Shown here in pieces: positions 1 to 7,000 of a stretch of DNA of 20,440 nt (its first letter is position 1; the number at the start of each line of letters is the position of its first letter). This DNA is from a virus: the IMG/VR virus record IMGVR_UViG_3300044846_005094, positions 1-20,440 of that record; one strand, given 5' to 3'. Position numbers and translations under genes: made by a program. The notes beneath the pieces were generated by a model. That model worked only from the letters and a program-made list of their open reading frames with translations. It did not search any database and was not told the DNA's origin.

Positions 1-1611
1 GGATCTTTCTACTCTAGAATTATTCAAGTAATGTGTCCCTCGCAATGAAATTTGTACTCGTATACCGGTTGTCATTGCAGCTGCCTGAGCAACTGCTATT
101 GCTGAAGTTAGAGCATTAGCAAATTTATCGCCTGACATTGATCCAGATGCGTCAATTGATATATGAATAAAATAATTTTTAAATCTGTCTGTTACAATTC
201 TATGAAATACATTTATATTATTGTATCCTAACTGAGATATTAATCGTTTATCAATTTTACCGGTCCTGAGTCTTGTTGATTTTAGTGATCGATCCGAGTT
301 TCTAAGTTGAAGTTTTCTACCCAATTGCTTACCTAAAACAATACCAGCATTCACAGCTTCTTGTTTCTCATTAAGTCGAACTGCACTATACTTATGATTT
401 CGAACATCATTATCATAGTTTTGTTGTCCGGAGACATAGATATTTGAATTTGTTCCGAATAATTCAGGCATTGAAGATATTATTCCAGGAGTCAATTTTT
501 TTATAACAATTGTTTCAACAAAATCTGAGGCACCGGTAGTGCTTGTAGAAACCTCACGTGTCTCGCATCCTGCTTCCTTAAGTGCATCAACTGTTTTTGC
601 TATCTTTGAAGATAATTTACCTTTTTTTATTGGATACCCATCTAAAAAATCTTGTTGTTTTAATATTGCTTTTTTTAATTTTTCAGTGTCCTGAGAAGAA
701 AGTTGCGGTTCAGAATTGCTTTTAGACGCGTCTTCCTGCGTTGACTCATTCTCTTCACCATTTTCGTCGCCGTCATCGCTTTCATTTGATTCGTCTTCTA
801 ACTCAACAGTGTCATTATTTATGACTTGTTTAAGTATTTTAAATATATCACACGCAACAATTAATGCATCTTGGGTTGAATTTAATCTTTGTATATTTTT
901 AAGATCAATGATATTCCATATCGACCGCAAATGTTTTAATGTATTTAATTTGCGATTAGAATTAGTAAAATTAATAATATGAAACATGTAATCGTCTATT
1001 GTTTCTTGATTCTTTGCTCCAGACAACAATGCTTTATCAATAATTTTATCATTAAAGAATTTGTCATACATTGATTCATAATACATTCGATAGCCGGGGG
1101 CTGTTGTATAAATTTTATAATCAATACGTCTATCTTCAACCCAATTAAGCAAATCTTTAATAATTTTAAATTCGCGTATAGATAAATCCAAATTTGGATC
1201 TAATCCTTGATAACTAATTGCTGCAGCAAATAGTGTTTCGCTGATATTGCTAGTTGACTTGCCATTAGCTCCTTTAAACAAAGAAAAATCGGTGTGAGCA
1301 ATATGCGACCCTTCATGAAGTGCAAGCCCAACGGCAGGATCAAAGTTTTTGCCATCTAATTTGGTTCCAATGGTAACAGTAGCGCCATCGGTAAAACTTG
1401 AATCATTACTTTGAAATTTTACAGGTATAGTTTTTCCGGTGACAATATTAACAAAATTAGCAATTGCTCGTTGTGCTGCCGCTAATTTTGTAATATCTAA
1501 CGTATTTGTATTAGTATTAGTCCAATTGGAATCAAAATCTCGATCCAACCAAAAGCTTGATGCTTGTGTTGGTTTGTATTTGTATTCTGAAAATCGTTTT
1601 GATAGGCTCAT
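1..1611 (-). CDS. HExxH + VWA (CobT-like) partner of AAA+ ATPase, C-terminus cut by window edge
   Basis: The frame is open from ATG at 1611 to the window edge (537 codons, no stop), so the C-terminus is missing. Seen: a zincin-type HEGSHIAHTD at residues 99-108, an Asp/Glu-rich linker at about 275-297, and a VWA domain starting near residue 480 with the MIDAS loop DASGSMS at 487-493. N-terminal domain, acidic linker and C-terminal VWA is the layout of CobT-type and MoxR-associated VWA proteins. The HExxH also recalls metallopeptidase-like VWA proteins (DUF2201 type). Its gene follows the AAA+ gene by 69 nt, the usual pairing in which the ATPase remodels a substrate presented by the VWA partner. 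It has its own promoter-like sequence at 1627-1655. Pairing is confident; substrate and peptidase activity are unknown. Confidence 0.85.
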   Translation of the reverse strand, partial: MSLSKRFSEYKYKPTQASSFWLDRDFDSNWTNTNTNTLDITKLAAAQRAIANFVNIVTGKTIPVKFQSNDSSFTDGATVTIGTKLDGKNFDPAVGLALHEGSHIAHTDFSLFKGANGKSTSNISETLFAAAISYQGLDPNLDLSIREFKIIKDLLNWVEDRRIDYKIYTTAPGYRMYYESMYDKFFNDKIIDKALLSGAKNQETIDDYMFHIINFTNSNRKLNTLKHLRSIWNIIDLKNIQRLNSTQDALIVACDIFKILKQVINNDTVELEDESNESDDGDENGEENESTQEDASKSNSEPQLSSQDTEKLKKAILKQQDFLDGYPIKKGKLSSKIAKTVDALKEAGCETREVSTSTTGASDFVETIVIKKLTPGIISSMPELFGTNSNIYVSGQQNYDNDVRNHKYSAVRLNEKQEAVNAGIVLGKQLGRKLQLRNSDRSLKSTRLRTGKIDKRLISQLGYNNINVFHRIVTDRFKNYFIHISIDASGSMSGDKFANALTSAIAVAQAAAMTTGIRVQISLRGTHYLNNSRVERS

Positions 1612-1626
1612 CTCTTTTTTTTATAT

Positions 1627-1655
1627 ATAATATGAAATTGATCAGTAATTTCCAA
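1627..1655 (-). promoter_or_regulatory. Sigma70-like promoter before the VWA gene
   Basis: On the minus strand, TTGGAA (1655-1650) and TATTAT (1632-1627) are separated by 17 nt. The -10 box ends 15 nt before the start codon at 1611, so a transcript would have a leader of roughly 8-10 nt. The 15-mer ATTTCATATTATATA around the -10 box recurs exactly before the AAA+ gene, and the whole architecture recurs at 2855-2883, 6958-6986 and 17201-17229. Confidence 0.6.
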
Positions 1656-1680
1656 GCAAAATATTAATAAAAACTACAAA

Positions 1681-2838
1681 TTATGCTGGCTTTTGCATTA
1701 TTGGATCATACGGCTCATCTTCAGCATTAAAAATATCTTTTATTTCCGTTGCCATATGTTTTTGTATAATTTGTTTAACAAATGTCCTTTCCGAATCGGT
1801 TCCACCTGATGCATCAAAGAATGGTAATATTGCTACTTCTGCTGCTTCTGATAAAGAAAACCCATCTGCTAACAATTCACATACTCTAACAGTCATTCGG
1901 GTTGATACCATGGTGGATAACTTGCCATCTTCTGCTCTCCATTCTTTGCGAGTTGCGTCAGCAATATCTGCTACCGAATGAATTAAATTTGGAGAAACTG
2001 ATTTAGGAAATCGTTTTGTTAATAAAAGTTCTTCTTGTGATAATGATAAAATATCAACTTCAATTATTTCGAATCGATCTAATAGCGCACGATCCAATAC
2101 TCGAGTCGATGTATATTCGGTACCAATATTGGCTGTTGCAATAAATGAAACTCCCGGAGCTACCATTATGGTTGGCGAATCAACATCTTCATCTAATCGC
2201 AAATAGCGTTGACCTTCATCTAACACTGACATCAAGATATTCCAGGCTTCTGGATGTGCCCTCGAAAGTTCATCCAATAAAATAACTGCGTTTTTAGTTT
2301 GAATGGCCGTTACAAATGCTGACGAATCAAATATTGTTTGTCCATCTTTGAAATGTGTATTTCCAATAAGTGTTGATCTAGGATCTTGTGTTGCTCCCAA
2401 ATTAAAATAAAAGAAAGGACGATTAGTTGCCTTTGGTAAATCTTTTGCGGCTTGTGTCTTACCGCAACCTGCAGGTCCAACCATCATTATATTTTTGCCT
2501 CTTACTGCTGAGCGTACTAGATATTTCCATTTGATATCCGACATTTCTAACGACTCAGGTTTTATTTTATGAGCGTTATTGATAAGATGCAATACAGGAT
2601 CGATATCTTTTTGTTCCACAATTATTTCTTCTTGTTGAGGTACTGGTTCAGTTAATTCATTTCTATTAATACGCTTTGCTCGGCCGGTGATTTCATCAAA
2701 TAATAATGCTTCGTTGTTTGACACTGCATGTTGTATCATGATTGGCCGAAACAAATTTGTAATATCATTGTTTGTACCTACTTCAATTATTGAAGTTACT
2801 CCCGATGTTGTTACTGGTATTCCTATTCTCTTTTTCAT
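1681..2838 (-). CDS. MoxR/CobS-type AAA+ ATPase
   Basis: A 385-residue ATPase. Visible motifs: Walker A GPAGCGKT (121-128), Walker B VILLDE (185-190), sensor-1 region ATAN (234-237) and an arginine-finger region LDRALLDRF (248-256). These fit the AAA_5/MoxR-CobS-NorQ group, which forms hexamers that remodel partners. Residues 1-100 are an extra N-terminal part with no motif I recognise. The next gene encodes a VWA protein, as in CobS-CobT and MoxR-VWA pairs. Marine T4-like phages are known to carry cobS-like genes, but no CobN-like chelatase subunit is visible here, so a role in cobalamin synthesis is not supported by context. It starts after its own promoter-like element, with a gap of 72 nt from the upstream gene. 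Confidence 0.88.
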   Translation of the reverse strand: MKKRIGIPVTTSGVTSIIEVGTNNDITNLFRPIMIQHAVSNNEALLFDEITGRAKRINRNELTEPVPQQEEIIVEQKDIDPVLHLINNAHKIKPESLEMSDIKWKYLVRSAVRGKNIMMVGPAGCGKTQAAKDLPKATNRPFFYFNLGATQDPRSTLIGNTHFKDGQTIFDSSAFVTAIQTKNAVILLDELSRAHPEAWNILMSVLDEGQRYLRLDEDVDSPTIMVAPGVSFIATANIGTEYTSTRVLDRALLDRFEIIEVDILSLSQEELLLTKRFPKSVSPNLIHSVADIADATRKEWRAEDGKLSTMVSTRMTVRVCELLADGFSLSEAAEVAILPFFDASGGTDSERTFVKQIIQKHMATEIKDIFNAEDEPYDPIMQKPA

Positions 2839-2854
2839 ATTTCTTATTTTCTAT

Positions 2855-2883
2855 ATAATATGAAATAATGAACCAGTATCCAA
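2855..2883 (-). promoter_or_regulatory. Sigma70-like promoter before the AAA+ gene
   Basis: On the minus strand, TTGGAT (2883-2878), a 17-nt spacer and TATTAT (2860-2855). The start codon at 2838 lies 16 nt past the -10 box. The element lies wholly in the 72-nt intergenic gap and shares an exact 15-mer with the promoter at 1627-1655. Confidence 0.6.
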
Positions 2884-2910
2884 CCTATCTAATAGTTTTT
2901 TATGATAATG

Positions 2911-3336
2911 CTACCAATTTCTGCAAGACCAGTATCTAGCAGAGGTTCTATCCTTTGCAGTATGACATCGATGCCTAGCTCTAAATGAACGCCTACGAGC
3001 AGGATTGCTCTTGCGGATTCTCATATTAGGATCGCCGAAGTTGACCTTAACAACGTTGCCTTTGGCATTTTTAACGTAGACTTTAAATTTCTTTACATCG
3101 CCTCGCATTGGTTTGCCTAGTTGTACATTTCTGCCTTGATACTCGGCCTCGTTTAAGTCATTAGTTAATACATTAATATATTCTGGAGATTCGTTACATG
3201 ATTTAATTGTTTCAATTAAACATGCGGAACAATAATTGTCGGTTTCTTTGATACAATTAGGCACCATTCGATCACCTTTTTTCTTCATACCATCTTTTCG
3301 GTATCCATCCCAACATGCTTCATCAATATATTGCAT
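2911..3336 (-). CDS. Conserved phage protein of unknown function, Cys-rich head and basic tail
   Basis: A 141-residue protein. I chose ATG at 3336 rather than the in-frame ATG at 3381. It overlaps the upstream stop as TAATG and has AGGA about 7 nt before it, which suggests translational coupling. The N-terminal part holds CWDGYRKDGMKKKG then VPNC, and a CSAC pair follows. The C-terminal third is strongly basic (NPARRRSFRARHRC, ending ARYWSCRNW). From memory, both modules recur in uncharacterised proteins of marine and freshwater tailed phages; I know no proven function. The Cys/His content could suit zinc binding, but no canonical finger is evident. Confidence 0.78.
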   Translation of the reverse strand: MQYIDEACWDGYRKDGMKKKGDRMVPNCIKETDNYCSACLIETIKSCNESPEYINVLTNDLNEAEYQGRNVQLGKPMRGDVKKFKVYVKNAKGNVVKVNFGDPNMRIRKSNPARRRSFRARHRCHTAKDRTSARYWSCRNW

Positions 3337-4085
3337 TATAGTTCCTGTCTTATTCCTAGTTTTGGAAGATATTTTCTCCAAGTTTTTAATATAAATTCTT
3401 TGTCTTGCAATGTAATAGTATTATCAGATAGCCAAATATCTAAATATTCATTAACAGCATCCTTAAATGGAGTTTTTGATTTTTTTGCTTTAAAATACAG
3501 GCCTTGAATCATTGCTGGTATTTCTTTAGGCAATGTAAAATAGCGAGCGGCAGGCAAATCACCAGATTCAATCCTTGTTCTCATTGCTTGATCAGAATAA
3601 ATAAATTTGCTGTTGATCATGTTCCAACCACTTTGTGTAGCATGTTCAATTTCGTGGCGCAATGTATCTCGTAGTTGCATAGCAATTTCAGATAATATTC
3701 TAGGATATGATTCAGGATTAATTTTAAATCGTATTTCTATCAACGGAAGTTCGTTGGCATGTTTAGTTGTTTGGTTGAATATGTCTCCACCAGAACTAAA
3801 ATTAGGCAAATCTTCAATCCATTGAACTTTAAGTGATAAATAAAATTCTACAGGTATTGTATCATTTTCAATTTCCTCAAAATATATTTTATCTTGTTCA
3901 GCATCATCATTAATATCTGCTAAAGTTTCACCTCGTTTAAAATATATTTTTTCTCCTGCAAACATACCATCTGGATCGGTTGTTGCAGCGTAACTGTCTT
4001 TTATTACTTGAAGTAGTTTGTTTGATAGTGTAGTTATTAAACTATCATAACGGCCTTCAATAATAAGTGATTTCATTGATATCAT
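3336..4085 (-). CDS. HExxH metallopeptidase-like phage protein with capsid-targeting-like N-terminus
   Basis: A 249-residue protein. HEIEH at residues 144-148 lies in a helix-like stretch (LRDTLRHEIEHATQ), and KEIPA at 187-191 is a plausible third zinc ligand (E188), giving a gluzincin-like pattern. The N-terminus MISMKSLIIE followed by GRYDS ends in I-x-E, the cleavage motif of T4-type prohead proteases, and has the 10-residue length of T4 capsid-targeting sequences. ATG 4085 overlaps the upstream TGA by 4 nt; an internal ATG at 4076 would give a 7-residue leader. Its stop overlaps the next start. Similar HExxH proteins occur in marine phages without known targets. Zinc-protein fold likely; activity inferred. 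Confidence 0.75.
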   Translation of the reverse strand: MISMKSLIIEGRYDSLITTLSNKLLQVIKDSYAATTDPDGMFAGEKIYFKRGETLADINDDAEQDKIYFEEIENDTIPVEFYLSLKVQWIEDLPNFSSGGDIFNQTTKHANELPLIEIRFKINPESYPRILSEIAMQLRDTLRHEIEHATQSGWNMINSKFIYSDQAMRTRIESGDLPAARYFTLPKEIPAMIQGLYFKAKKSKTPFKDAVNEYLDIWLSDNTITLQDKEFILKTWRKYLPKLGIRQEL

Positions 4086-5359
4086 ATTAATGTTTTTAAT
4101 TTAATAACAGATTCAGGTGTTAAATGTTTAGTATTTGTCACTTGTTTTTTTAATGATTCTAGTTGTCGGGCTAGTTTATAAATTACTTTTTTATATTCAG
4201 CAGGATTTTCCTGTTTGAATTGATCAAAAAATCTTACAATATCAACGTTTGTTGCAGCACCGGCCGGAGTTCCTGTTAAAATATATGTTGCTGTTGTACC
4301 TAGCTTACCCCGCAATTGAGTCCACATAGTAAATTCAGTTCCTTGTGATGTCCATTGCAAAAGTTGATTTAATGCTGCAAGTGTTTTTTTCTTGCCAGCT
4401 GATTTTAAAATAGTTTGTGTATTAGATGTAATTGATTTTAATATAGGAGCTAAATTTGCAGCTATTTCCCATTGATGATAATAATAATTCTTTTTCCAAT
4501 TCTTTGGAGACCATTTTGCTAATGATATTGCATTATTGTCCCAATATGGTGCATTTGAATCATAGTTACTTGACAATTTAGGCGAAGCAATGGTTGATGG
4601 ATCTTTTAAGTGAGCTATTTCATGAGTCATTACTTTTTTGATATCAGCTAGCTGACCTGTAGATGTTTTAAGAGCATTTAAAGAAAACTGCTCCCAAACT
4701 AGATAGAACACAGTACTATTAGGATTACCAGTATCCCATCCGCGTACGCCTTGACGTATTCCTGGATATATGGTTTTTGCATGTTCATATGGCACTATAA
4801 TAACTGTAATATCTGCATCTCGGTATGTATGCCCTCCAGGAAAACTTACTTTTGGCGTGTATCGTTGTGTACCCTTCTTTAACATCAAATTACTAAACGC
4901 CGACGTTTTACTCGGATTCATGGCTCGTATTTTAAATTTGCTCCCTAATTTTACTTGAAACCCTTTAAATATGTTTATATTAGCGCCAGGATTATTTATA
5001 TTTTTTTGAATTATTTCTGCAGCAGCATCAATAGCTAATATTTCTTGCGCAAGAAATTGAATTCCATGTTTAATAGTAAAATTCATTTTTGCTGGCGCCA
5101 TTACTTCTTGGTAAGCAACTATTTCTTTTTTTAATTGTGGTATTGTAAGTTTACCTTGTTTAATTTGTCGAAGATAATAAACTTGTTTGGATTTTGGAAA
5201 AGATGCCCAAGTTTTAAATAGACCCGGGTCAGTACGTTCCCAGTTAACTATAGTCTTCAATTGTTTAGTATATGTTAAATTCTTAACAATTAATTTTCCA
5301 CCTTTTAATTTTCCACCTTTTCCAAATAGTGATATCAAACGACGTAATAGTTCTTTCAT
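4082..5359 (-). CDS. HExxH metallopeptidase-like protein (425 aa)
   Basis: Numbering here is from the GTG at 5374, which overlaps the upstream stop as GTGA. I prefer ATG 5359 (five residues shorter), because an ATATTTAT element sits just before it. HEIAH at 251-255 (KKVMTHEIAHLKD) followed about 50 residues later by WEIAAN (E303) gives a zincin-like HExxH...E arrangement, as in the gene downstream. The N-terminus is basic, with a KGGKLKGGKL repeat caused by a 15-bp tandem duplication. No signal peptide is seen. The gene overlaps the 249-residue metallopeptidase-like gene by 4 nt, so the two are probably co-translated. No specific family recognised; the substrate could be a phage structural protein or a host protein. 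Confidence 0.72.
   Translation of the reverse strand: MKELLRRLISLFGKGGKLKGGKLIVKNLTYTKQLKTIVNWERTDPGLFKTWASFPKSKQVYYLRQIKQGKLTIPQLKKEIVAYQEVMAPAKMNFTIKHGIQFLAQEILAIDAAAEIIQKNINNPGANINIFKGFQVKLGSKFKIRAMNPSKTSAFSNLMLKKGTQRYTPKVSFPGGHTYRDADITVIIVPYEHAKTIYPGIRQGVRGWDTGNPNSTVFYLVWEQFSLNALKTSTGQLADIKKVMTHEIAHLKDPSTIASPKLSSNYDSNAPYWDNNAISLAKWSPKNWKKNYYYHQWEIAANLAPILKSITSNTQTILKSAGKKKTLAALNQLLQWTSQGTEFTMWTQLRGKLGTTATYILTGTPAGAATNVDIVRFFDQFKQENPAEYKKVIYKLARQLESLKKQVTNTKHLTPESVIKLKTLI
5292..5321. repeat. Perfect 15-bp in-frame tandem duplication
   Basis: The plus-strand unit AATTTTCCACCTTTT occurs at 5292-5306 and again at 5307-5321. Read on the minus strand it encodes KGGKL twice near the N-terminus of the 425-residue metallopeptidase-like protein, keeping the frame. 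Confidence 0.85.
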
Positions 5360-5362
5360 ACT

Positions 5363-5372
5363 AATAAATATC
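5363..5372 (-). promoter_or_regulatory. ATATTTAT start-proximal element (before metallopeptidase-like gene)
   Basis: The coding strand reads GATATTTATT, then 3 nt, then ATG at 5359. It is one of six ATATTTAT octamers found in the window, all on the coding strand and all just upstream of a start. Possibly a late promoter or an initiation signal. Confidence 0.45.
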
Positions 5373-5928
5373 ACTCAAGCAAATTGTAATTCCAATAATG
5401 TTCTTTATTTTCATTGAATGGATTACCGGATTGCTGATAAAAACAATTGAGACATAGCATTTGCAAATTTTCAATGCAATGATTTGTTGCATCACCATCT
5501 AGATGATCTAAAAATAATGGCACGGTATCATCTGTTATTCTGCGTTCTGAATACCCGCAGCTACAACATTCTTCTGAAAGGATTGCTAGTGCTAATAATC
5601 TATTACGCAGTTTCCAGGACGGATAGTTAGGGTGTTTGCCTTCAAGTATATTGTCAATTGAATATATTCCTTTACGGGCATTTGCTATATCTTTTCGTAT
5701 GCCGACACCAAATTGATTCTTGTGCAGTTCATACAATGTTTTGTCTGTATCTCTGTCAGTATATAGACGAGCATATTTTTTATAAGTAGTAAATGATATT
5801 TTAAGAAACCGAGCTGCTTCGGCATTAGATTTTGTATTCTCCATTGCATATCGAATTTCACTTTCTGGAATGTCGAGTGCAGTTTTGCCAATGCCGTATA
5901 TGTATTTATATTGTTTAGTTTCTGACAC
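5371..5928 (-). CDS. HNH endonuclease with N-terminal helix-turn-helix
   Basis: A 185-residue protein. Residues 35-55 (NAEAARFLKISFTTYKKYAR) look like a helix-turn-helix DNA-binding segment. The C-terminal part is an HNH fold with a structural zinc site: C121/C124 (CCSC), the catalytic strand LDHLDGD with H142 (140-146), NH at 149-150, ENL at 153-155, and C159/C162 (LCLNC). Phages use such nucleases as free-standing homing enzymes or in packaging; nothing here decides between them. The start is GTG at 5928, directly after the previous stop. The next ATG (5844) would cut into the region before the helix-turn-helix, so GTG is preferred. Confidence 0.82.
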   Translation of the reverse strand: MSETKQYKYIYGIGKTALDIPESEIRYAMENTKSNAEAARFLKISFTTYKKYARLYTDRDTDKTLYELHKNQFGVGIRKDIANARKGIYSIDNILEGKHPNYPSWKLRNRLLALAILSEECCSCGYSERRITDDTVPLFLDHLDGDATNHCIENLQMLCLNCFYQQSGNPFNENKEHYWNYNLLE

Positions 5929-5931
5929 AAT

Positions 5932-6318
5932 TTAATAAATTCCTAATTTTCGCAATTCAACAACCGCATCTTTCGGTGTAATTTTAGTTTCAAACATTGC
6001 TGTTAGGTCTGACTTTAATGATAAAGTACGATCGTTAAAATAAGTTACATGTACATTTGTTAATTTTTCAACTGCAGCAATCCAATATGAATATGTTGGA
6101 TATACATCATCGAATCGATCTGTATCTGTTCTCGTATTCCAATATTCAATTTGGTCCTTAAGTGGCCACAAGTTAATAGGAATTGAATGATCTTTTCTTA
6201 TTGAAGGTAATATTGGATTATCTTTATTTCTTCTGTCATTTCGTTGAATAAACTTATCCATTAAATTTATTGAACGATCCTTCGGACTCATTCCGGAGTG
6301 TGCTGATTTTCTACCCAT
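5932..6318 (-). CDS. Hypothetical protein (128 aa)
   Basis: Not recognised. The start overlaps the preceding gene by 8 nt and the stop lies 3 nt before the HNH start, so it is embedded in the clpS operon. The N-terminal 35 residues are basic and polar (MGRKSAHSGMSPKDR). The centre is rich in Tyr/Trp (about residues 50-85: LWPLKDQIEYWNTR, YPTYSYWIAAVEKL), suggesting a small folded domain. No transmembrane segment, signal peptide or metal site is visible. Coding status is supported by the packed context and by an undisturbed frame. Confidence 0.65.
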   Translation of the reverse strand: MGRKSAHSGMSPKDRSINLMDKFIQRNDRRNKDNPILPSIRKDHSIPINLWPLKDQIEYWNTRTDTDRFDDVYPTYSYWIAAVEKLTNVHVTYFNDRTLSLKSDLTAMFETKITPKDAVVELRKLGIY

Positions 6319-6508
6319 TTGATTTAATTTTATGTGTTAATATAACTATTTTGCGCCATGCATCTTCGGCTTTGTATACATGTTTTTTAAATTTAATAAT
6401 ATCAGATGTTGTACGAGATATATCCGCGCGCTTCATATGTTTATGATATTTTGCATGAAGTAATGCAATCTTAAATTTATAAAACAATGTTAATATTCGT
6501 ACAATCAT
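6311..6508 (-). CDS. Small basic helical protein (65 aa)
   Basis: Not recognised. It overlaps clpS by 4 nt upstream and the 128-residue gene by 8 nt downstream, which supports translation as an operon member. It is Lys/His/Arg-rich and looks almost entirely helical (FKIALLHAKYHKHMKRAD, then IIKFKKHVYKAEDAWRK). The first 20 residues are hydrophobic but interrupted by Lys and Arg, so a membrane anchor is doubtful. Such small basic proteins can bind nucleic acid or a host partner, but nothing shows which. Confidence 0.58.
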   Translation of the reverse strand: MIVRILTLFYKFKIALLHAKYHKHMKRADISRTTSDIIKFKKHVYKAEDAWRKIVILTHKIKSNG

Positions 6509-6813
6509 CTTTTAAATTTTTCAAGTGTAACTTTTAAATATAACTTATTTAATTGTTCATGAACTAAGTTGCATTCATCATACGAATCAACAAATATAGA
6601 ACAGTTTCCTGAATTATGAACAATTAATGCACATTGATATGCTTGTAATTCGTTGTGACTGCATACATCCATTAAACAATCAACAACATGATCAAATGTA
6701 GTTTTATTGTCATTATGCAATATAACTTGATATTTGATTGGTCTAGGCTTTGATTGTTTTTTTAACATCTCTAATAATACTACATTGTTCATAAAATTCA
6801 TTTGTTTCTGCAT
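6505..6813 (-). CDS. clpS: ClpS-like adaptor of the N-degron pathway
   Basis: A 102-residue protein. ClpS delivers proteins bearing N-degrons to ClpAP-type proteases. From about residue 27 it aligns without gaps to E. coli ClpS as I recall it: ILHNDNKTTFDHVVDCLMDV against [20 protein letters not shown], and ALIVHNSG against MLAVHYQG. The residues that hold the substrate alpha-amino group are kept (N34, D35, H66). D36 is N and gatekeeper M40 is F, and TFDHV plus QCALIVH are typical of Bacteroidota ClpS. The start is uncertain: ATG 6813 overlaps the upstream gene by 71 nt; ATGs at 6801, 6792 and 6768 are alternatives and none has a strong SD. A phage copy could redirect or block the host N-end rule. 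Confidence 0.85.
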   Translation of the reverse strand: MQKQMNFMNNVVLLEMLKKQSKPRPIKYQVILHNDNKTTFDHVVDCLMDVCSHNELQAYQCALIVHNSGNCSIFVDSYDECNLVHEQLNKLYLKVTLEKFKR

Positions 6814-6952
6814 ATATCAATGAATCATTTAAAAACTTATTTATTCTATTAGTATCCCACCTAGGTGGCCACTTCCAATCTTCCGTCTTCATTATATTGA
6901 TTGCGTCTATAAATAATTTATCGATAAAGTTTTCTTTAGAAAATGACTTCAT
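6743..6952 (-). CDS. Small protein with UVR-like C-terminal helix pair (69 aa)
   Basis: First gene of the clpS operon. Its C-terminal half, LNDSLIYAETNEFYEQCSIIRDVKKTIK, has the spacing of a UVR motif (as in UvrB, ClpC and McsA): an acidic helix, a short turn with an aromatic residue, then a helix ending in I-R-D. The N-terminal half has a WKWPPRW segment. This is a weak resemblance, not a family assignment. The ATG at 6952 lies only 5 nt after a very good -10 box, so the message may be leaderless. It overlaps clpS by up to 71 nt, depending on the clpS start. Confidence 0.62.
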   Translation of the reverse strand: MKSFSKENFIDKLFIDAINIMKTEDWKWPPRWDTNRINKFLNDSLIYAETNEFYEQCSIIRDVKKTIKA

Positions 6953-6957
6953 ACTAT

Positions 6958-6986
6958 ATTATATATAATTAATTTAATTAATCCAA
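6958..6986 (-). promoter_or_regulatory. Sigma70-like promoter before the UVR-like/clpS operon
   Basis: On the minus strand, TTGGAT (6986-6981), a 17-nt spacer and TATAAT (6963-6958). The sequence from the -10 box into the gene is TATAATATAGTATGAA, nearly the same as at 17201 (TATAATATAATATGAA). The predicted transcription start falls on or beside the ATG at 6952. Confidence 0.68.
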
Positions 6987-7000
6987 GATCGAGCCATGGC

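Noticed and set aside
716-982. Open frames on the plus strand, such as 716-982, 1439-1630, 8281-8673 and 13908-14168
   Set aside because: All lie antisense to well-supported minus-strand genes, have low-complexity or hydrophobic repeats from AT-rich sequence, and show no recognisable domain.
1-2838. Cobalamin (cobaltochelatase) function for the AAA+/VWA pair
   Set aside because: Only CobS/CobT-like architecture is seen, with no CobN or other B12 gene in the window and an extra HExxH.
5685-5930. 81-codon minus-strand frame overlapping the HNH gene
   Set aside because: It is a shifted frame inside the HNH endonuclease, whose zinc and catalytic motifs lie in the other frame.
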